Source: an uncultured Prevotella sp.
GTDB taxonomy: Bacteria; Bacteroidota; Bacteroidia; Bacteroidales; Bacteroidaceae
NCBI GenBank assembly: GCA_946415245.1
Contig: CAMKRS010000007.1
Coordinates: 1 to 64,000 of the forward strand
Reading direction: 5' to 3'
Length of the DNA stretch: 64,000 nt
In this document: one piece after another, positions 16,007 to 24,308 of the stretch
Numbering within the stretch: position 1 is the stretch's first letter
Layout of the letters: each line of letters begins with the position of its first letter
The notes under the pieces: generated by a model
What the model was told of the DNA's origin: nothing
The model's input: the letters and a program-made list of their open reading frames with translations, nothing else
The model's database searches: none
Position numbers and translations under genes: made by a program

Positions 16007-16924
16007 ATGTGGTTAATCTTGGCATTTATGTCGGCAGCGCTGTTAGGCTGCTACGATTCTTTTAAGAAACAGGCGTTGAAAAGCAATGCAGTCATTCCCG
16101 TGTTGTTTCTCAATACTTTGTTCTCCTCACTGATCTTCCTGCCGTTTATCGTGATGAGTGGCACCTCTAACGCCCTCGATGGTGGTATCTTTCATGTGGC
16201 GAGTGGTGGTTGGGAGATGCACAAGTACATCGTATTGAAGGCTGTGATCGTCTTATCGAGTTGGATCCTCGGCTATTTCGGTATGAAACATCTTCCGTTG
16301 ACCATCGTGGGTCCTATCAATGCCACACGTCCAGTGATGGTGCTTGTGGGAGCACTGCTGGTATTCGGCGAACGTCTGAACATCTGGCAGTGGATAGGTG
16401 TGTTGTTGGCGGTAGCATCGTTCCTGCTGCTGAGCCGCAGTGGTAAGAAGGAGGGTATCGATTTCAAACACGACCACTGGATTTATATGATCGTTGGGGC
16501 AGCAGCTCTTGGAGCGCTTAGTGGTCTCTATGACAAATACTTGATGGCCCCTGTCGAAAGCGGTGGCGTGGGACTGGACCGTATGATGGTACAATCGTGG
16601 TACAACATCTACCAGTGTTTGATGATGGGGGCGATGCTTTGGCTGCTTTGGTGGCCGAAACACAATGAGACGACTCCTTTCCACTGGTCATGGTCGATTC
16701 TGGGTGTCAGCCTCTTCCTCTCAGCAGCCGATTTCATGTATTTCTATTCTTTGAGTCTACCTGATGCCATGATCAGCATCGTATCGATGATCCGCAGAGG
16801 TAGCGTGGTGGTGAGCTTCATGTTTGGTGCGCTTTTCTTCCACGAGAAGAACCTCAAGGCCAAGGCCTTCGATCTGGCGTTGGTGTTGCTGGGTATGGTG
16901 TTCCTCTATATTGGCAGTCATTAG
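16007..16924 (+). CDS. EamA/DMT-family permease
   Basis: About 305 residues with some ten predicted membrane helices in two halves, as in drug/metabolite transporters. It starts MWLILAFMSAALLGCYDSFK; GPINATRPVMVLVGALLVFGE ends the first half. The ATG at 16007 is chosen because the longer frame begins inside truA. The substrate is unknown. The stop overlaps the stop of the convergent acyltransferase gene by 4 bp. Confidence 0.85.
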   Translation: MWLILAFMSAALLGCYDSFKKQALKSNAVIPVLFLNTLFSSLIFLPFIVMSGTSNALDGGIFHVASGGWEMHKYIVLKAVIVLSSWILGYFGMKHLPLTIVGPINATRPVMVLVGALLVFGERLNIWQWIGVLLAVASFLLLSRSGKKEGIDFKHDHWIYMIVGAAALGALSGLYDKYLMAPVESGGVGLDRMMVQSWYNIYQCLMMGAMLWLLWWPKHNETTPFHWSWSILGVSLFLSAADFMYFYSLSLPDAMISIVSMIRRGSVVVSFMFGALFFHEKNLKAKAFDLALVLLGMVFLYIGSH

Positions 16925-17898
16925 TCGCGATAAATCCATGAGAGTAGGCCGTTGATCCAACGAATGGAGCAACGGAACCAACGTACGGTACTGACGGGTT
17001 TGCCGCCGAAGCTCAGGATGAACTCGCGGAAGGAATTTTTGCGGAAAGGCAGACCCACATCCATGAAGTTGATGTGATTATATCCGTTCTGGTGGGCATA
17101 TTTGATGGTATGCCAGATGGTCAGCGTGTCAGGATGCAGCATCACATAGGTCTTACGACGGAACGCCGCGTACCACAAATAGGCATCACCCTGACTATAC
17201 ACACAGACAGAACAGCCAATCACGTGCTGCTGGTATTTAGTCACGAACAGTCGACAACTGTCGGTCTTTGCTGCTTCTTTAAAAAACTGATTGTCAGGGA
17301 TGTATCGCTTTGGCTTGAACCAATGGTGCTGGTGCAATAACTTGGTGAAAGCCTTAAAATCTTCTTCATTCTTAACCTCTTCTGTTGTCAGTCCGCGGGC
17401 ATAGGCATTGTCGATGCGCTGCTGCATCTTCTCGTTGATGCGCTCTTCGGGCAGTCGACTGTGTAGTGAGTTGTGGATGCTCATCCAGTGTACAGGGAAA
17501 TAGTCCTGTTGACGGAACAACTTATGACCGAAGGTCTTCTGTGTGAGATGGCTGAACTCGATATAGAGAGTCTTGCTGCCCATCTTTTTTGTGAGTGCCT
17601 GTAGCATCTCGCCAAACAGGTCTTCCTTTCGCCAGTCGCTGGAAGTGTATTCGCCTTCTCCCATCACACGACAATGCATAAAGAAATAAGGGGGTAGGAT
17701 AGAGGCACGGTAACGGACGATGGCCAGCAGCTGACTCAATACCTTCCCTGATTCATCGGTACACACCACCATATAGGGCTTCATCCTCGGTGTCTTCGCA
17801 CTGATGGCGAACAACTCTCGGCTGTGGAAAAAGTTTGTCTCGCTCACGGCTGGCAACTTCTCCAGATGGGTAAAGATGGTTGTTGTGATACCTTTCAT
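16921..17898 (-). CDS. GNAT/FemAB-like acyltransferase
   Basis: About 325 residues, cytoplasmic. The sequence (FFHSRELFAISAKTPRMKPYMVVC near the start; LFVTKYQQHVIGCSVCVYS; HTIKYAHQNGYNHINFMDVG) fits the two-lobed GNAT/FemAB acyltransferases common in Bacteroidota; donor and acceptor are unknown. The ATG at 17898 (MKGITTTIF) is preferred over 17913 because a TATATTTG box ends only 4 bp upstream. That would give an almost leaderless message, so the start is uncertain by a few codons. Confidence 0.7.
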   Translation of the reverse strand: MKGITTTIFTHLEKLPAVSETNFFHSRELFAISAKTPRMKPYMVVCTDESGKVLSQLLAIVRYRASILPPYFFMHCRVMGEGEYTSSDWRKEDLFGEMLQALTKKMGSKTLYIEFSHLTQKTFGHKLFRQQDYFPVHWMSIHNSLHSRLPEERINEKMQQRIDNAYARGLTTEEVKNEEDFKAFTKLLHQHHWFKPKRYIPDNQFFKEAAKTDSCRLFVTKYQQHVIGCSVCVYSQGDAYLWYAAFRRKTYVMLHPDTLTIWHTIKYAHQNGYNHINFMDVGLPFRKNSFREFILSFGGKPVSTVRWFRCSIRWINGLLSWIYRD

Positions 17899-17902
17899 GC
17901 CG

Positions 17903-17910
17903 CAAATATA
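17903..17910 (-). promoter_or_regulatory. Candidate -7 element of the acyltransferase gene
   Basis: Minus strand TATATTTG. No good TTTG lies 19-21 bp upstream. Its closeness to the ATG (17898) implies a leaderless or nearly leaderless transcript. Confidence 0.4.
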
Positions 17911-17927
17911 CAACTTTTTTTGTTTCT

Positions 17928-17961
17928 TTTGTTCTTTTGTCTAAAAAAAATCGTATCTTTG
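17928..17961 (+). promoter_or_regulatory. Promoter of the nitroreductase-kdsC-maf operon
   Basis: TTTG (17928-17931), 22-bp spacer and TATCTTTG (17954-17961), with the ATG at 17984. A second TTTG at 17936 would give a 14-bp spacer and is less likely. Confidence 0.65.
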
Positions 17962-17983
17962 CCAAAAATTTAAGAATGAACGT

Positions 17984-18520
17984 ATGACAAATTTCAAAGA
18001 TTTGGCGCAGTTGCGTCGCAGTCACCGCAAGTTTACGGAAGAGGAAATCGATGGCGACGCCCTCAAACTGATTCTTCGTGCAGGTTTGATGGCTCCCACT
18101 TCCAAGGGACAGCGGGCATGGCAGTTCGTGGTGGTCGACGACAAGTTGGATCTTGAGAAACTCTCTGATGCCAAGAACCTTGGTGGACAGTTTCTGAAAG
18201 ATGCCCCTGTAGCAATCGTCGTGTTGGGCGATCCCATGCAGAACGACTGCTGGATAGAGGATGGTGCCATTGCTGCCATCTCCATGCAGTATCAGGCTGA
18301 GGAGTTGGGGTTAGGCTCTTGTTGGATTCAGATGCGTGGACGTGGTCTCGATGATGGGACAACGGCAGACACGGTGATTCGTGGCGTGCTGGACATTCCT
18401 GACAATCTCAACTGTCTCTGTATCCTTGCCGTAGGTCATAAGGCCGACGAGCGCAAACCGCAGAATGAAGATAAACTGAAATGGGAGAACGTACACCTGA
18501 ACAAGTACCGTCATGATTAA
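17984..18520 (+). CDS. Nitroreductase-family FMN oxidoreductase
   Basis: 178 residues, cytoplasmic. The FMN-binding start LRRSHRKFTEEEIDGDALKL and LMAPTSKGQRAWQFVVVDD match the small nitroreductase family, as does the ELGLGSCWIQMRGR segment that forms the dimer interface. These NAD(P)H-dependent flavoenzymes reduce nitro or quinone compounds; the physiological substrate is unknown. It overlaps the next gene by 8 bp. Confidence 0.9.
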   Translation: MTNFKDLAQLRRSHRKFTEEEIDGDALKLILRAGLMAPTSKGQRAWQFVVVDDKLDLEKLSDAKNLGGQFLKDAPVAIVVLGDPMQNDCWIEDGAIAAISMQYQAEELGLGSCWIQMRGRGLDDGTTADTVIRGVLDIPDNLNCLCILAVGHKADERKPQNEDKLKWENVHLNKYRHD

Positions 18521-19031
18521 CTATGATTTGAAAAAGATTAAGGCTATCATTTTCGATATCGATGGAGTGCTGAGTGCGGAGACTATCACACTGTCATCCG
18601 ACGGTGTGCCTTTGCGCACGGTAAATATCAAGGACGGTTATGCCATCCAGTTGGCTATGAAACTCGGTCTGCGTATCGTTGTGATGACGGGCGCCAACGT
18701 GTCGAGCATCTGTCGGCGTTATGAAGGGCTGGGCGTGGAGGATATCTACGTGGGCTGTGCCGTGAAGATCAAGGCCTACGACGCCTTCCTCGATCAATAT
18801 GGTTTGAGCGATGAGGAGGTGATGTACATGGGCGATGATATCCCCGACCTGCAGGTGATGCGTCGTGTGGGCTGTCCTGTGTGTCCTAAGGATGCATGTC
18901 CGGAAATCAAGGAGGCGAGTGTCTATGTCAGCGACTGTATCGGTGGTCATGGATGTGGTCGTGATGTGATAGAACAGACACTCCGGGCCCAAGGAAAATG
19001 GGTGATGGATGAGAAAGCTTTCGGATGGTAA
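18513..19031 (+). CDS. kdsC: KdsC-like HAD phosphatase (3-deoxy-D-manno-octulosonate 8-phosphate phosphatase)
   Basis: 172 residues, the usual length of the C0-type HAD tetrameric phosphatases. Motif I is IFDIDGVLSAETI. Motif II is VVMTGANVSSI, where Thr is conserved although KdsC usually has TGR, and motif III is YMGDDIPDLQVMRRVG. KdsC removes phosphate from KDO-8-P in lipid A/LPS core synthesis; a related sugar phosphatase role is possible. It overlaps maf by 7 bp. Confidence 0.85.
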   Translation: MINYDLKKIKAIIFDIDGVLSAETITLSSDGVPLRTVNIKDGYAIQLAMKLGLRIVVMTGANVSSICRRYEGLGVEDIYVGCAVKIKAYDAFLDQYGLSDEEVMYMGDDIPDLQVMRRVGCPVCPKDACPEIKEASVYVSDCIGGHGCGRDVIEQTLRAQGKWVMDEKAFGW

Positions 19032-19600
19032 GAAGTGACTATCATATTATCCTAGCCAGCAACTCCCCGCGACGCCAGGAGTTGCTCGGCGGATTGGATC
19101 TCGATTTCGAGGTCCGTGTGCTGCCGAATATCGAGGAGGATTATCCGGATGATTTGGATACCAAGGACATTCCGGTCTATATTGCCACCGAAAAAGCCAC
19201 AGCCTATAAGAATCTGATGACCGACCACGATCTTATTATCACTGCTGATACAGTAGTGGTCTTGGGTGATGAGGTGTTGGGCAAACCTACCGACCTTGAC
19301 GATGCTAGAAGAATGCTCCGTGAGTTGAGTGGTCAGACGCATCAGGTGATGACAGGTGTCTGTTTGATGACAAAGGAGCGTCAGCGCAGCTTTGTCGTTA
19401 TTACAGATGTCACTTTTAAAAAACTCACAGAAACCGAGATTGACTATTATGTCGACAAATACCAGCCTTTGGACAAAGCTGGTGCCTATGGCATTCAGGA
19501 GTGGATAGGCTACATCGGCGTCACCAATCTCTCTGGCAGTTATTTCAATGTCATGGGTCTCCCCGTACAACGCATCTACAACGAACTCAAACAGTTCTAA
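19025..19600 (+). CDS. maf: Maf-family nucleotide pyrophosphatase
   Basis: 191 residues. Maf proteins hydrolyse dTTP, UTP or modified nucleotides to monophosphates. The family signature ILASNSPRRQELLGGLDLDF is near the start; the catalytic region DLIITADTVVV and GKPTDLDDARRMLRELSGQ follow, and QPLDKAGAYGIQEW near the end. Third gene of the nitroreductase-kdsC-maf operon. Confidence 0.94.
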   Translation: MVRSDYHIILASNSPRRQELLGGLDLDFEVRVLPNIEEDYPDDLDTKDIPVYIATEKATAYKNLMTDHDLIITADTVVVLGDEVLGKPTDLDDARRMLRELSGQTHQVMTGVCLMTKERQRSFVVITDVTFKKLTETEIDYYVDKYQPLDKAGAYGIQEWIGYIGVTNLSGSYFNVMGLPVQRIYNELKQF

Positions 19601-19602
19601 AT

Positions 19603-20004
19603 ATGACGAAAGAAGAATAAACCACCAATAACCCTCAACCCGGCAGGCTGGAGTCGCCTGAACGGTTAAACGACTATGTCAAGGTGACATCGGTGTCGCC
19701 GTTGCTGGCTCTCGATGAGGATATCAGTCACATGCCTCATGGTCTGCAAACACCAATCAGTGAGGATGGTCACGGTATCTCGAGTGGTCAGCGCCAACGC
19801 ATCTTGCTAGCCCGCGCTTTGGTGCAGAAACCTGATGTCCTGTTGCTCGATGAGGCTACCTCGGCTCTCGACAATGTCACCCAGCAGCGTGTGGCTGAGC
19901 ATCTGGCGAAGATGAAGTGTACGCGTATCATGATCTCCCAACGTCCGGAAAACCTCCGTTTCTGCGATCGCATCATCACATTGACGTCAAATATCCCAAC
20001 GTGA
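19603..20004 (+). pseudogene. Remnant of a peptide/bacteriocin-type ABC exporter
   Basis: An ATG at 19603 opens a frame that stops after five codons (MTKEE). The same frame continues as LNDYVKVTSVSPLLALDEDI, then DISHMPHGLQTPISEDG, the ABC signature GISSGQRQRILLARALV and a Walker B plus D-loop, VLLLDEATSALDN. This is only the last third of an ATP-binding domain of the NHLP-type leader-processing exporter family; membrane domain and Walker A are absent. The open stretch has only a GTG start at 19684. An internal deletion has probably removed most of the gene. It lies directly downstream of maf. Confidence 0.8.
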
Positions 20005-20087
20005 ATCCTTTTTTGTGTGTATAAGGAACGATAACTGTTCTAATATGACAAAAATGACGAATTGGGTGGCGATTTTTGACGGAATTA

Positions 20088-20119
20088 TTTGTTTTTTATA
20101 GTGATAATGTCTATATTTG
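20088..20119 (+). promoter_or_regulatory. Orphan consensus promoter with no coding gene downstream
   Basis: TTTG (20088-20091), 20-bp spacer, TATATTTG (20112-20119). Transcription would start near 20125 and run toward the 3' end of the convergent RNA methyltransferase gene. No open frame follows on this strand, so a small or antisense RNA is possible. Confidence 0.5.
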
Positions 20120-20202
20120 CACTCGATAACTAGTAATTTTAATCTATATTTATCATTTTCCATTTTTAGCAAAGGGGCTTGTCTGAGAAGATAGGTCTCT
20201 TT

Positions 20203-20955
20203 TTATTTTGTGCCTCTGCGACGGAATTCAGAACAAGTGATGGCAGTGGCGATGGCCACGTTAAGACTCTCGGCACTTGGTCCCTGATGGAAATTAGGGA
20301 TGAGCAGACGGTGGGTCACCCGTTGACGAACGGCTTCAGAGATACCGTTGCCCTCGTTGCCCATGACGATGATGCCATAATCGTAGAGGGGTTGCTGGTA
20401 GATGTCCTCGCCGTCGAGTAAGGTACCGTAGACGGGGAAGTTGTTGGGCAACGTGTCGAAGAGCTGCAACAGTTCGGTATAAATTATATGTACGTGCGCG
20501 AGACTTCCCATTGTAGCCTGTACCACCTTAGGGTTATAAGCATCAGCAGTGTCTTCGCTGCAAAAGATGGTGTCGATGCCGAACCAGTCGGCAATGCGGA
20601 TGATGGTGCCGAGGTTACCGGGATCCTGCACACTGTCGAGAGCCAAATAGAGGTGAGAGGTAAGAGGTGAGAGGTAAGAGGTATGCTCGGGGATGGGGAA
20701 GAGGGCGAGGACCTGTTGCGGGGTCTGAAGGAAACTGATGCGGCGCAGTTCCTCGTCGGTAACACGACTCACGGGAACAGGTCCTGTGAGTTCTATACCA
20801 TTCCAGTCTTCGGTGGCGAAAATGGCCTTGGGTTGATATTGGCGCATGAGATCGCCAACGACTTTCGGGCCTTCAGCCACGAAGCAGTTTTCACGCTTGC
20901 GGAACTTCTTCTGTTCCAGCTGACGGATATATTTTATCTGATTTTTGCTAATCAT
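20203..20955 (-). CDS. TrmH/SpoU-family RNA 2'-O-methyltransferase
   Basis: 250 residues, cytoplasmic SPOUT enzyme using S-adenosylmethionine. The N-terminal substrate-binding domain (KNQIKYIRQLEQKKFRKREN; FVAEGPKVVGDL) precedes knot motifs LALDSVQDPGNLGTIIRIAD (motif 1), GIIVMGNEGNGISEAV (motif 2) and LLIPNFHQGPSAESLNVAIA (motif 3). The start is MISKNQIKYI at 20955; the longer frame runs through the promoter. A heptanucleotide repeat encodes the linker between the two domains (YLSPLTSHLY). It is probably an rRNA or tRNA ribose methylase. Confidence 0.92.
   Translation of the reverse strand: MISKNQIKYIRQLEQKKFRKRENCFVAEGPKVVGDLMRQYQPKAIFATEDWNGIELTGPVPVSRVTDEELRRISFLQTPQQVLALFPIPEHTSYLSPLTSHLYLALDSVQDPGNLGTIIRIADWFGIDTIFCSEDTADAYNPKVVQATMGSLAHVHIIYTELLQLFDTLPNNFPVYGTLLDGEDIYQQPLYDYGIIVMGNEGNGISEAVRQRVTHRLLIPNFHQGPSAESLNVAIATAITCSEFRRRGTK
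20650..20684. repeat. Heptanucleotide tandem repeat inside a coding region
   Basis: GAGGTGA, GAGGTAA, GAGGTGA, GAGGTAA, GAGGTAT in exact period 7. On the coding strand it gives the interdomain linker of the RNA methyltransferase. Confidence 0.85.
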
Positions 20956-20966
20956 TTCGGTTTTTG

Positions 20967-20998
20967 TTTGCAAAGATAAAGATTTATTTCTATCTTTG
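20967..20998 (+). promoter_or_regulatory. Promoter of the BamA/TamA-like gene, overlapping a divergent -7 box
   Basis: TTTG (20967-20970), 20-bp spacer, TATCTTTG (20991-20998); the ATG is at 21021. CAAAGATA at 20971-20978 is a -7 box TATCTTTG for the minus-strand methyltransferase gene (ATG 20955). The two promoters therefore overlap and together form the inverted repeat TTGCAAAGATA / TATCTTTGCAA. Confidence 0.7.
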
Positions 20999-21020
20999 CA
21001 AGCAAATTCGTGAGATATTG

Positions 21021-23240
21021 ATGTCAAAACACCAAATAGGCCTGTTGGTCACCGCTTTTCTGCTCATGCTGCTGACGGCATGCTCATCGTCGCGTGACAT
21101 TCCCGAAGGTGAGGTGATGTTGGACCGTGTGTCGGTGGTGGCCGACGGTAAATACAGGGATATAAACACATCGCAGTTGAAGAGCTATGTGCGGCAGAAA
21201 GGCAATTCGCGCTGGTTCTCGCTGGCAAAGATTCCTCTAGGCATTTACCGTTTGGCTGGTGAGGATACCACCCGCTGGATCAACCGTACGTTGCAGTCGA
21301 TAGGCGAGGCACCCGTGCTGTTTGACTCGTTGCAGGCGCAAAAGACCTGTGAGGAACTGCAGCTGGCGCTCCGAAACCTGGGCTATCTGGATGCAGAGGT
21401 GGAGTTGTTTACGACTGTCAAGAAAAAGAAACTCAACGCCTTCTATGTACTTCATCCAGGTGGTCATTATGTGATTAGGAATCTGGTGTATGACATTCAG
21501 GACAGTGTGATAGCCCGATTGCTGGGAAATGACATCGACAAGCGAGAGTTGCACGAAGGAATGGTATTTAATGTGAATGCCCTGAACGAGGAGCGCTCAC
21601 GACTGACCTCATTGTTGCAGAATCAAGGCTATTACCGTTTCCACAAGGAGTTTATCTCTTTCCTGGCTGATTCAATCCGTGATTCGCGTCAGGTGGATCT
21701 GACCTTACAGTTGAGGCCCTATCGTACGAGTAACATTCAGGATACGTTACATACATGCTATACCATCCGCCAGATCAGTTATGCCAGCGGTGATCCGCGT
21801 GATTCGGTAATCCATCTTCGCAACCGGGTGCTGAGGGAGAATACCATGCTGACGGAAGGTCAACCTTATTCTGCAGAAGGACTCCAGAACACCTATACGC
21901 ACTTCGGAAGGCTGGGGGCCGTGAGGTATACCAACATCAATTTCCAGCAGACACCAGATCCAACCCAGCTCGATATGGATGTGCAGGTGCAGACCAACAA
22001 ACCCTCGACACTCAGTTTCCAGCCAGAGGGTACGAATACGGCAGGTGACCTGGGTGCTGCAGCCTCACTGACCTATCAGAACCGGAATCTCTTCCGGGGC
22101 TCAGAGACCTTCAGCGTGCAGTTGCGCGGTGCCTATGAGGCCATTCGCGGATTGGAGGGCTATAGAAATCAGGACTTCGTGGAGTATAGTGTGGAGAGCC
22201 GATTGACCTTCCCGCGGTTTATCATGCCTTTCTTGAGTCGTGAGATGCGGAAACGGACGATTGCCACTAGTGAGGTGTCGCTGCTCTACGACACACAGAA
22301 CCGTCCGGAGTTCCATCGTCGTGTACTCTCTGCTGCCTGGCGCTATCGCTGGAAGCCTCAGAAACGGTTCGACCAGTATCAGTTTGATCTGCTCGACCTG
22401 AACTATATCTTCATGCCTTGGATCAGTGAGACCTTCAAGAACGAGTATCTGCAGGATAACAGCAATTATAATGCCATTCTGAGGTATAACTACGAGGACA
22501 TGTTTATCATGAAAACGGGTTTCGGTTATAGTTACAATAACGGACATATCGCCATCAAGACGAATGTGGAGACGGCGGGTAATCTGTTGAACCTGGGCAG
22601 TAAGTTGTTCGGTGCCGAACAGGATGGCGACGGGCATTACCGGGTGTTTAACATCGCCTATGCCCAATACATAAAGGGCGATGTGGACTTCACCTGTAAT
22701 CTGCTGCCCGACTATCACGACCAGCTGGTGTTCCACTGCGGTTTGGGCATTGCCTATCCCTATGGCAACAGTACGGTACTGCCGTTTGAGAAGCGCTATT
22801 TCTCGGGTGGTGCCAACAGTGTGCGCGGATGGAGTGTACGTAGTCTGGGTCCGGGACGCTATAAAGGCCGTGACGGTAATATCAATTTCATCACTCAGAC
22901 GGGTGATATGAAACTCGACCTGAATCTCGAATACCGCACACACCTGTTCTGGAAGTTTGGTGGGGCTTTGTTCGTGGATGCAGGTAACATCTGGACTATT
23001 CGTGATTACGAGCAACAGCCTGGAGGGCAGTTTAAACTGCAGAACATTCTCAGCGACTTGGCTGTGAGCTACGGTCTGGGCTTGCGTCTGAACTTCGATT
23101 ATTTCATCATGCGTTTCGATATGGGCATGAAGGCGGTGAATCCGGCGTACGAATCAGAAGAGGAAGAACATTATGCCATCATCCATCCTCGGCTGAGTCG
23201 CGACTTTGCTTTCCATTTCGCTGTTGGACTGCCGTTCTAA
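21021..23240 (+). CDS. BamA/TamA-like outer-membrane assembly protein (lipoprotein form)
   Basis: 740 residues. The N-terminus is a lipoprotein signal with lipobox LLTACSSS. POTRA-like modules follow (about 30-310), with FNVNALNEERSRLTSLLQNQ and YRFHKEFISFLADS in the second. The C-terminal 16-strand barrel contains the surface-antigen motif YFSGGANSVRGWSVRSLGPG and ends in LPF, the terminal Phe signal of outer-membrane proteins. By analogy it helps insert or translocate outer-membrane proteins. The ATG at 21021 is chosen because the longer frame (20964) lies in the promoter. Confidence 0.88.
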   Translation: MSKHQIGLLVTAFLLMLLTACSSSRDIPEGEVMLDRVSVVADGKYRDINTSQLKSYVRQKGNSRWFSLAKIPLGIYRLAGEDTTRWINRTLQSIGEAPVLFDSLQAQKTCEELQLALRNLGYLDAEVELFTTVKKKKLNAFYVLHPGGHYVIRNLVYDIQDSVIARLLGNDIDKRELHEGMVFNVNALNEERSRLTSLLQNQGYYRFHKEFISFLADSIRDSRQVDLTLQLRPYRTSNIQDTLHTCYTIRQISYASGDPRDSVIHLRNRVLRENTMLTEGQPYSAEGLQNTYTHFGRLGAVRYTNINFQQTPDPTQLDMDVQVQTNKPSTLSFQPEGTNTAGDLGAAASLTYQNRNLFRGSETFSVQLRGAYEAIRGLEGYRNQDFVEYSVESRLTFPRFIMPFLSREMRKRTIATSEVSLLYDTQNRPEFHRRVLSAAWRYRWKPQKRFDQYQFDLLDLNYIFMPWISETFKNEYLQDNSNYNAILRYNYEDMFIMKTGFGYSYNNGHIAIKTNVETAGNLLNLGSKLFGAEQDGDGHYRVFNIAYAQYIKGDVDFTCNLLPDYHDQLVFHCGLGIAYPYGNSTVLPFEKRYFSGGANSVRGWSVRSLGPGRYKGRDGNINFITQTGDMKLDLNLEYRTHLFWKFGGALFVDAGNIWTIRDYEQQPGGQFKLQNILSDLAVSYGLGLRLNFDYFIMRFDMGMKAVNPAYESEEEEHYAIIHPRLSRDFAFHFAVGLPF

Positions 23241-23260
23241 ACATTAAAAATGTATAATTC

Positions 23261-23292
23261 TTTGGTTGAACACTATTTTTTGTGTACTTTTG
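23261..23292 (+). promoter_or_regulatory. Promoter of the metallo-hydrolase gene
   Basis: TTTG (23261-23264), 20-bp spacer, TACTTTTG (23285-23292); the ATG is at 23311. Confidence 0.75.
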
Positions 23293-23310
23293 CACAAAAT
23301 ATAAACCAAA

Positions 23311-24114
23311 ATGCTGAAATTTATATCGTTTGGGAGCGGTAGTAGTGGTAATTGCTATTATCTCGCAACCGCGACAGACGGATTATTTGTAGATATTGGA
23401 GTTGGCTTAAGAACGCTCAAGAAGCATGCCAGGGATTATGGTATCAGTCTCAGTACGGTGCGGAGAATCCTGATTACGCATGACCACGCAGACCACATCA
23501 AGTCTGTCGGTGCATTTAGCCATGATTACAATGTACCTGTCTATGCCACAGAGAAAGTACATCTGGGCATAGATTATAACTATTGTGTGCAACGGAAACT
23601 ACTGAAAGAACAGAAACAGTATCTGGAGCCTGGTACCACCGTCAGGTTGGGTGATTTTCTGGTGACACCTTTCTCAGTGCCTCATGATGCCAGTGAGAAT
23701 GTGGGGTATAAGATTGAGGTAGAGGGTACGGTGTTCGTCATCATGACCGATGCCGGCAGTGTGACGGAGGAGATGAAGAAATTCATCGGCGAAGCCAATT
23801 ATCTTGTGATTGAGGCCAACCATGATGTGGAGATGTTGCAGGGCGGTCCTTATCCTCAGTATCTGAAAGACAGGATTATCAGTCCCAATGGCCATCTGTC
23901 GAATAAAGATTGTGGTCAGGTGTTAGCCGAGAACATGACGGAACGGCTGAAGCATGTCTGGTTGTGTCATCTGAGTGAGGAGAATAATCACCCAGAGCTG
24001 GCACGTAAGACGGTGGATGCTATCTTGCGCAGTTATGGCATCATCCCTGGGAAGGATATTCAACTGGAAGTATTGAAGCGAAAAATGCCCAGCGAAGTAT
24101 ATGAATTAGAGTAA
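23311..24114 (+). CDS. MBL-fold metallo-hydrolase (YycJ/WalJ-like)
   Basis: 267 residues, cytoplasmic. The metallo-beta-lactamase core starts ISFGSGSSGNCYYLA, has the metal-binding motif LITHDHADHIKSV, and later VPHDASENVGYKIE, IMTDAGSVTEEM, EANHDVEMLQGGPY and WLCHLSEENNHPELA. This matches the YycJ-type 5'-3' exonuclease-like group linked to DNA metabolism in other bacteria. Single gene with its own promoter. Confidence 0.88.
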   Translation: MLKFISFGSGSSGNCYYLATATDGLFVDIGVGLRTLKKHARDYGISLSTVRRILITHDHADHIKSVGAFSHDYNVPVYATEKVHLGIDYNYCVQRKLLKEQKQYLEPGTTVRLGDFLVTPFSVPHDASENVGYKIEVEGTVFVIMTDAGSVTEEMKKFIGEANYLVIEANHDVEMLQGGPYPQYLKDRIISPNGHLSNKDCGQVLAENMTERLKHVWLCHLSEENNHPELARKTVDAILRSYGIIPGKDIQLEVLKRKMPSEVYELE

Positions 24115-24159
24115 AAAGTGTAAATTTGATACCTTTTAGCGCAAAAAAATAACAAAATG

Positions 24160-24191
24160 TTTGTTGGTTTCGCAAGAAAGTTATAACTTTG
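24160..24191 (+). promoter_or_regulatory. Promoter of the leu/ile operon
   Basis: TTTG (24160-24163), 20-bp spacer, TAACTTTG (24184-24191). Transcription should start near 24197, 25 nt before the leader peptide ATG. Confidence 0.8.
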
Positions 24192-24221
24192 CCCCCGAAA
24201 TTTAAAAAGAACAAAGAAAAG

Positions 24222-24308
24222 ATGTTGAATCTCAACCTAATTAGCGCCATTATTATTATTCGACTGCAGGGAGCAGCCGGAAGTGATTTAGGTGTATATA
24301 TAAAATAG
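24222..24308 (+). CDS. Leader peptide of the branched-chain amino acid operon
   Basis: A 28-codon open frame between the promoter and the leuA terminator hairpin. Its first residues are [16 protein letters not shown], with four consecutive Ile codons (all ATT, codons 10-13), five Leu codons, one Val codon and Ile again near the end. This composition is the hallmark of leu/ilv attenuator peptides: scarcity of Ile or Leu would stall the ribosome there. The stop (TAG, 24306-24308) is 26 nt before the terminator stem. Confidence 0.85.
   Translation: MLNLNLISAIIIIRLQGAAGSDLGVYIK

Noticed and set aside
19603..20004. Functional ABC transporter gene
   Set aside because: Only the C-terminal third of the ATP-binding domain remains and the original frame stops after five codons.
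20964..21020. Earlier ATG for the BamA/TamA-like gene
   Set aside because: It overlaps the promoter at 20967-20998, and the lipoprotein signal starts at 21021.
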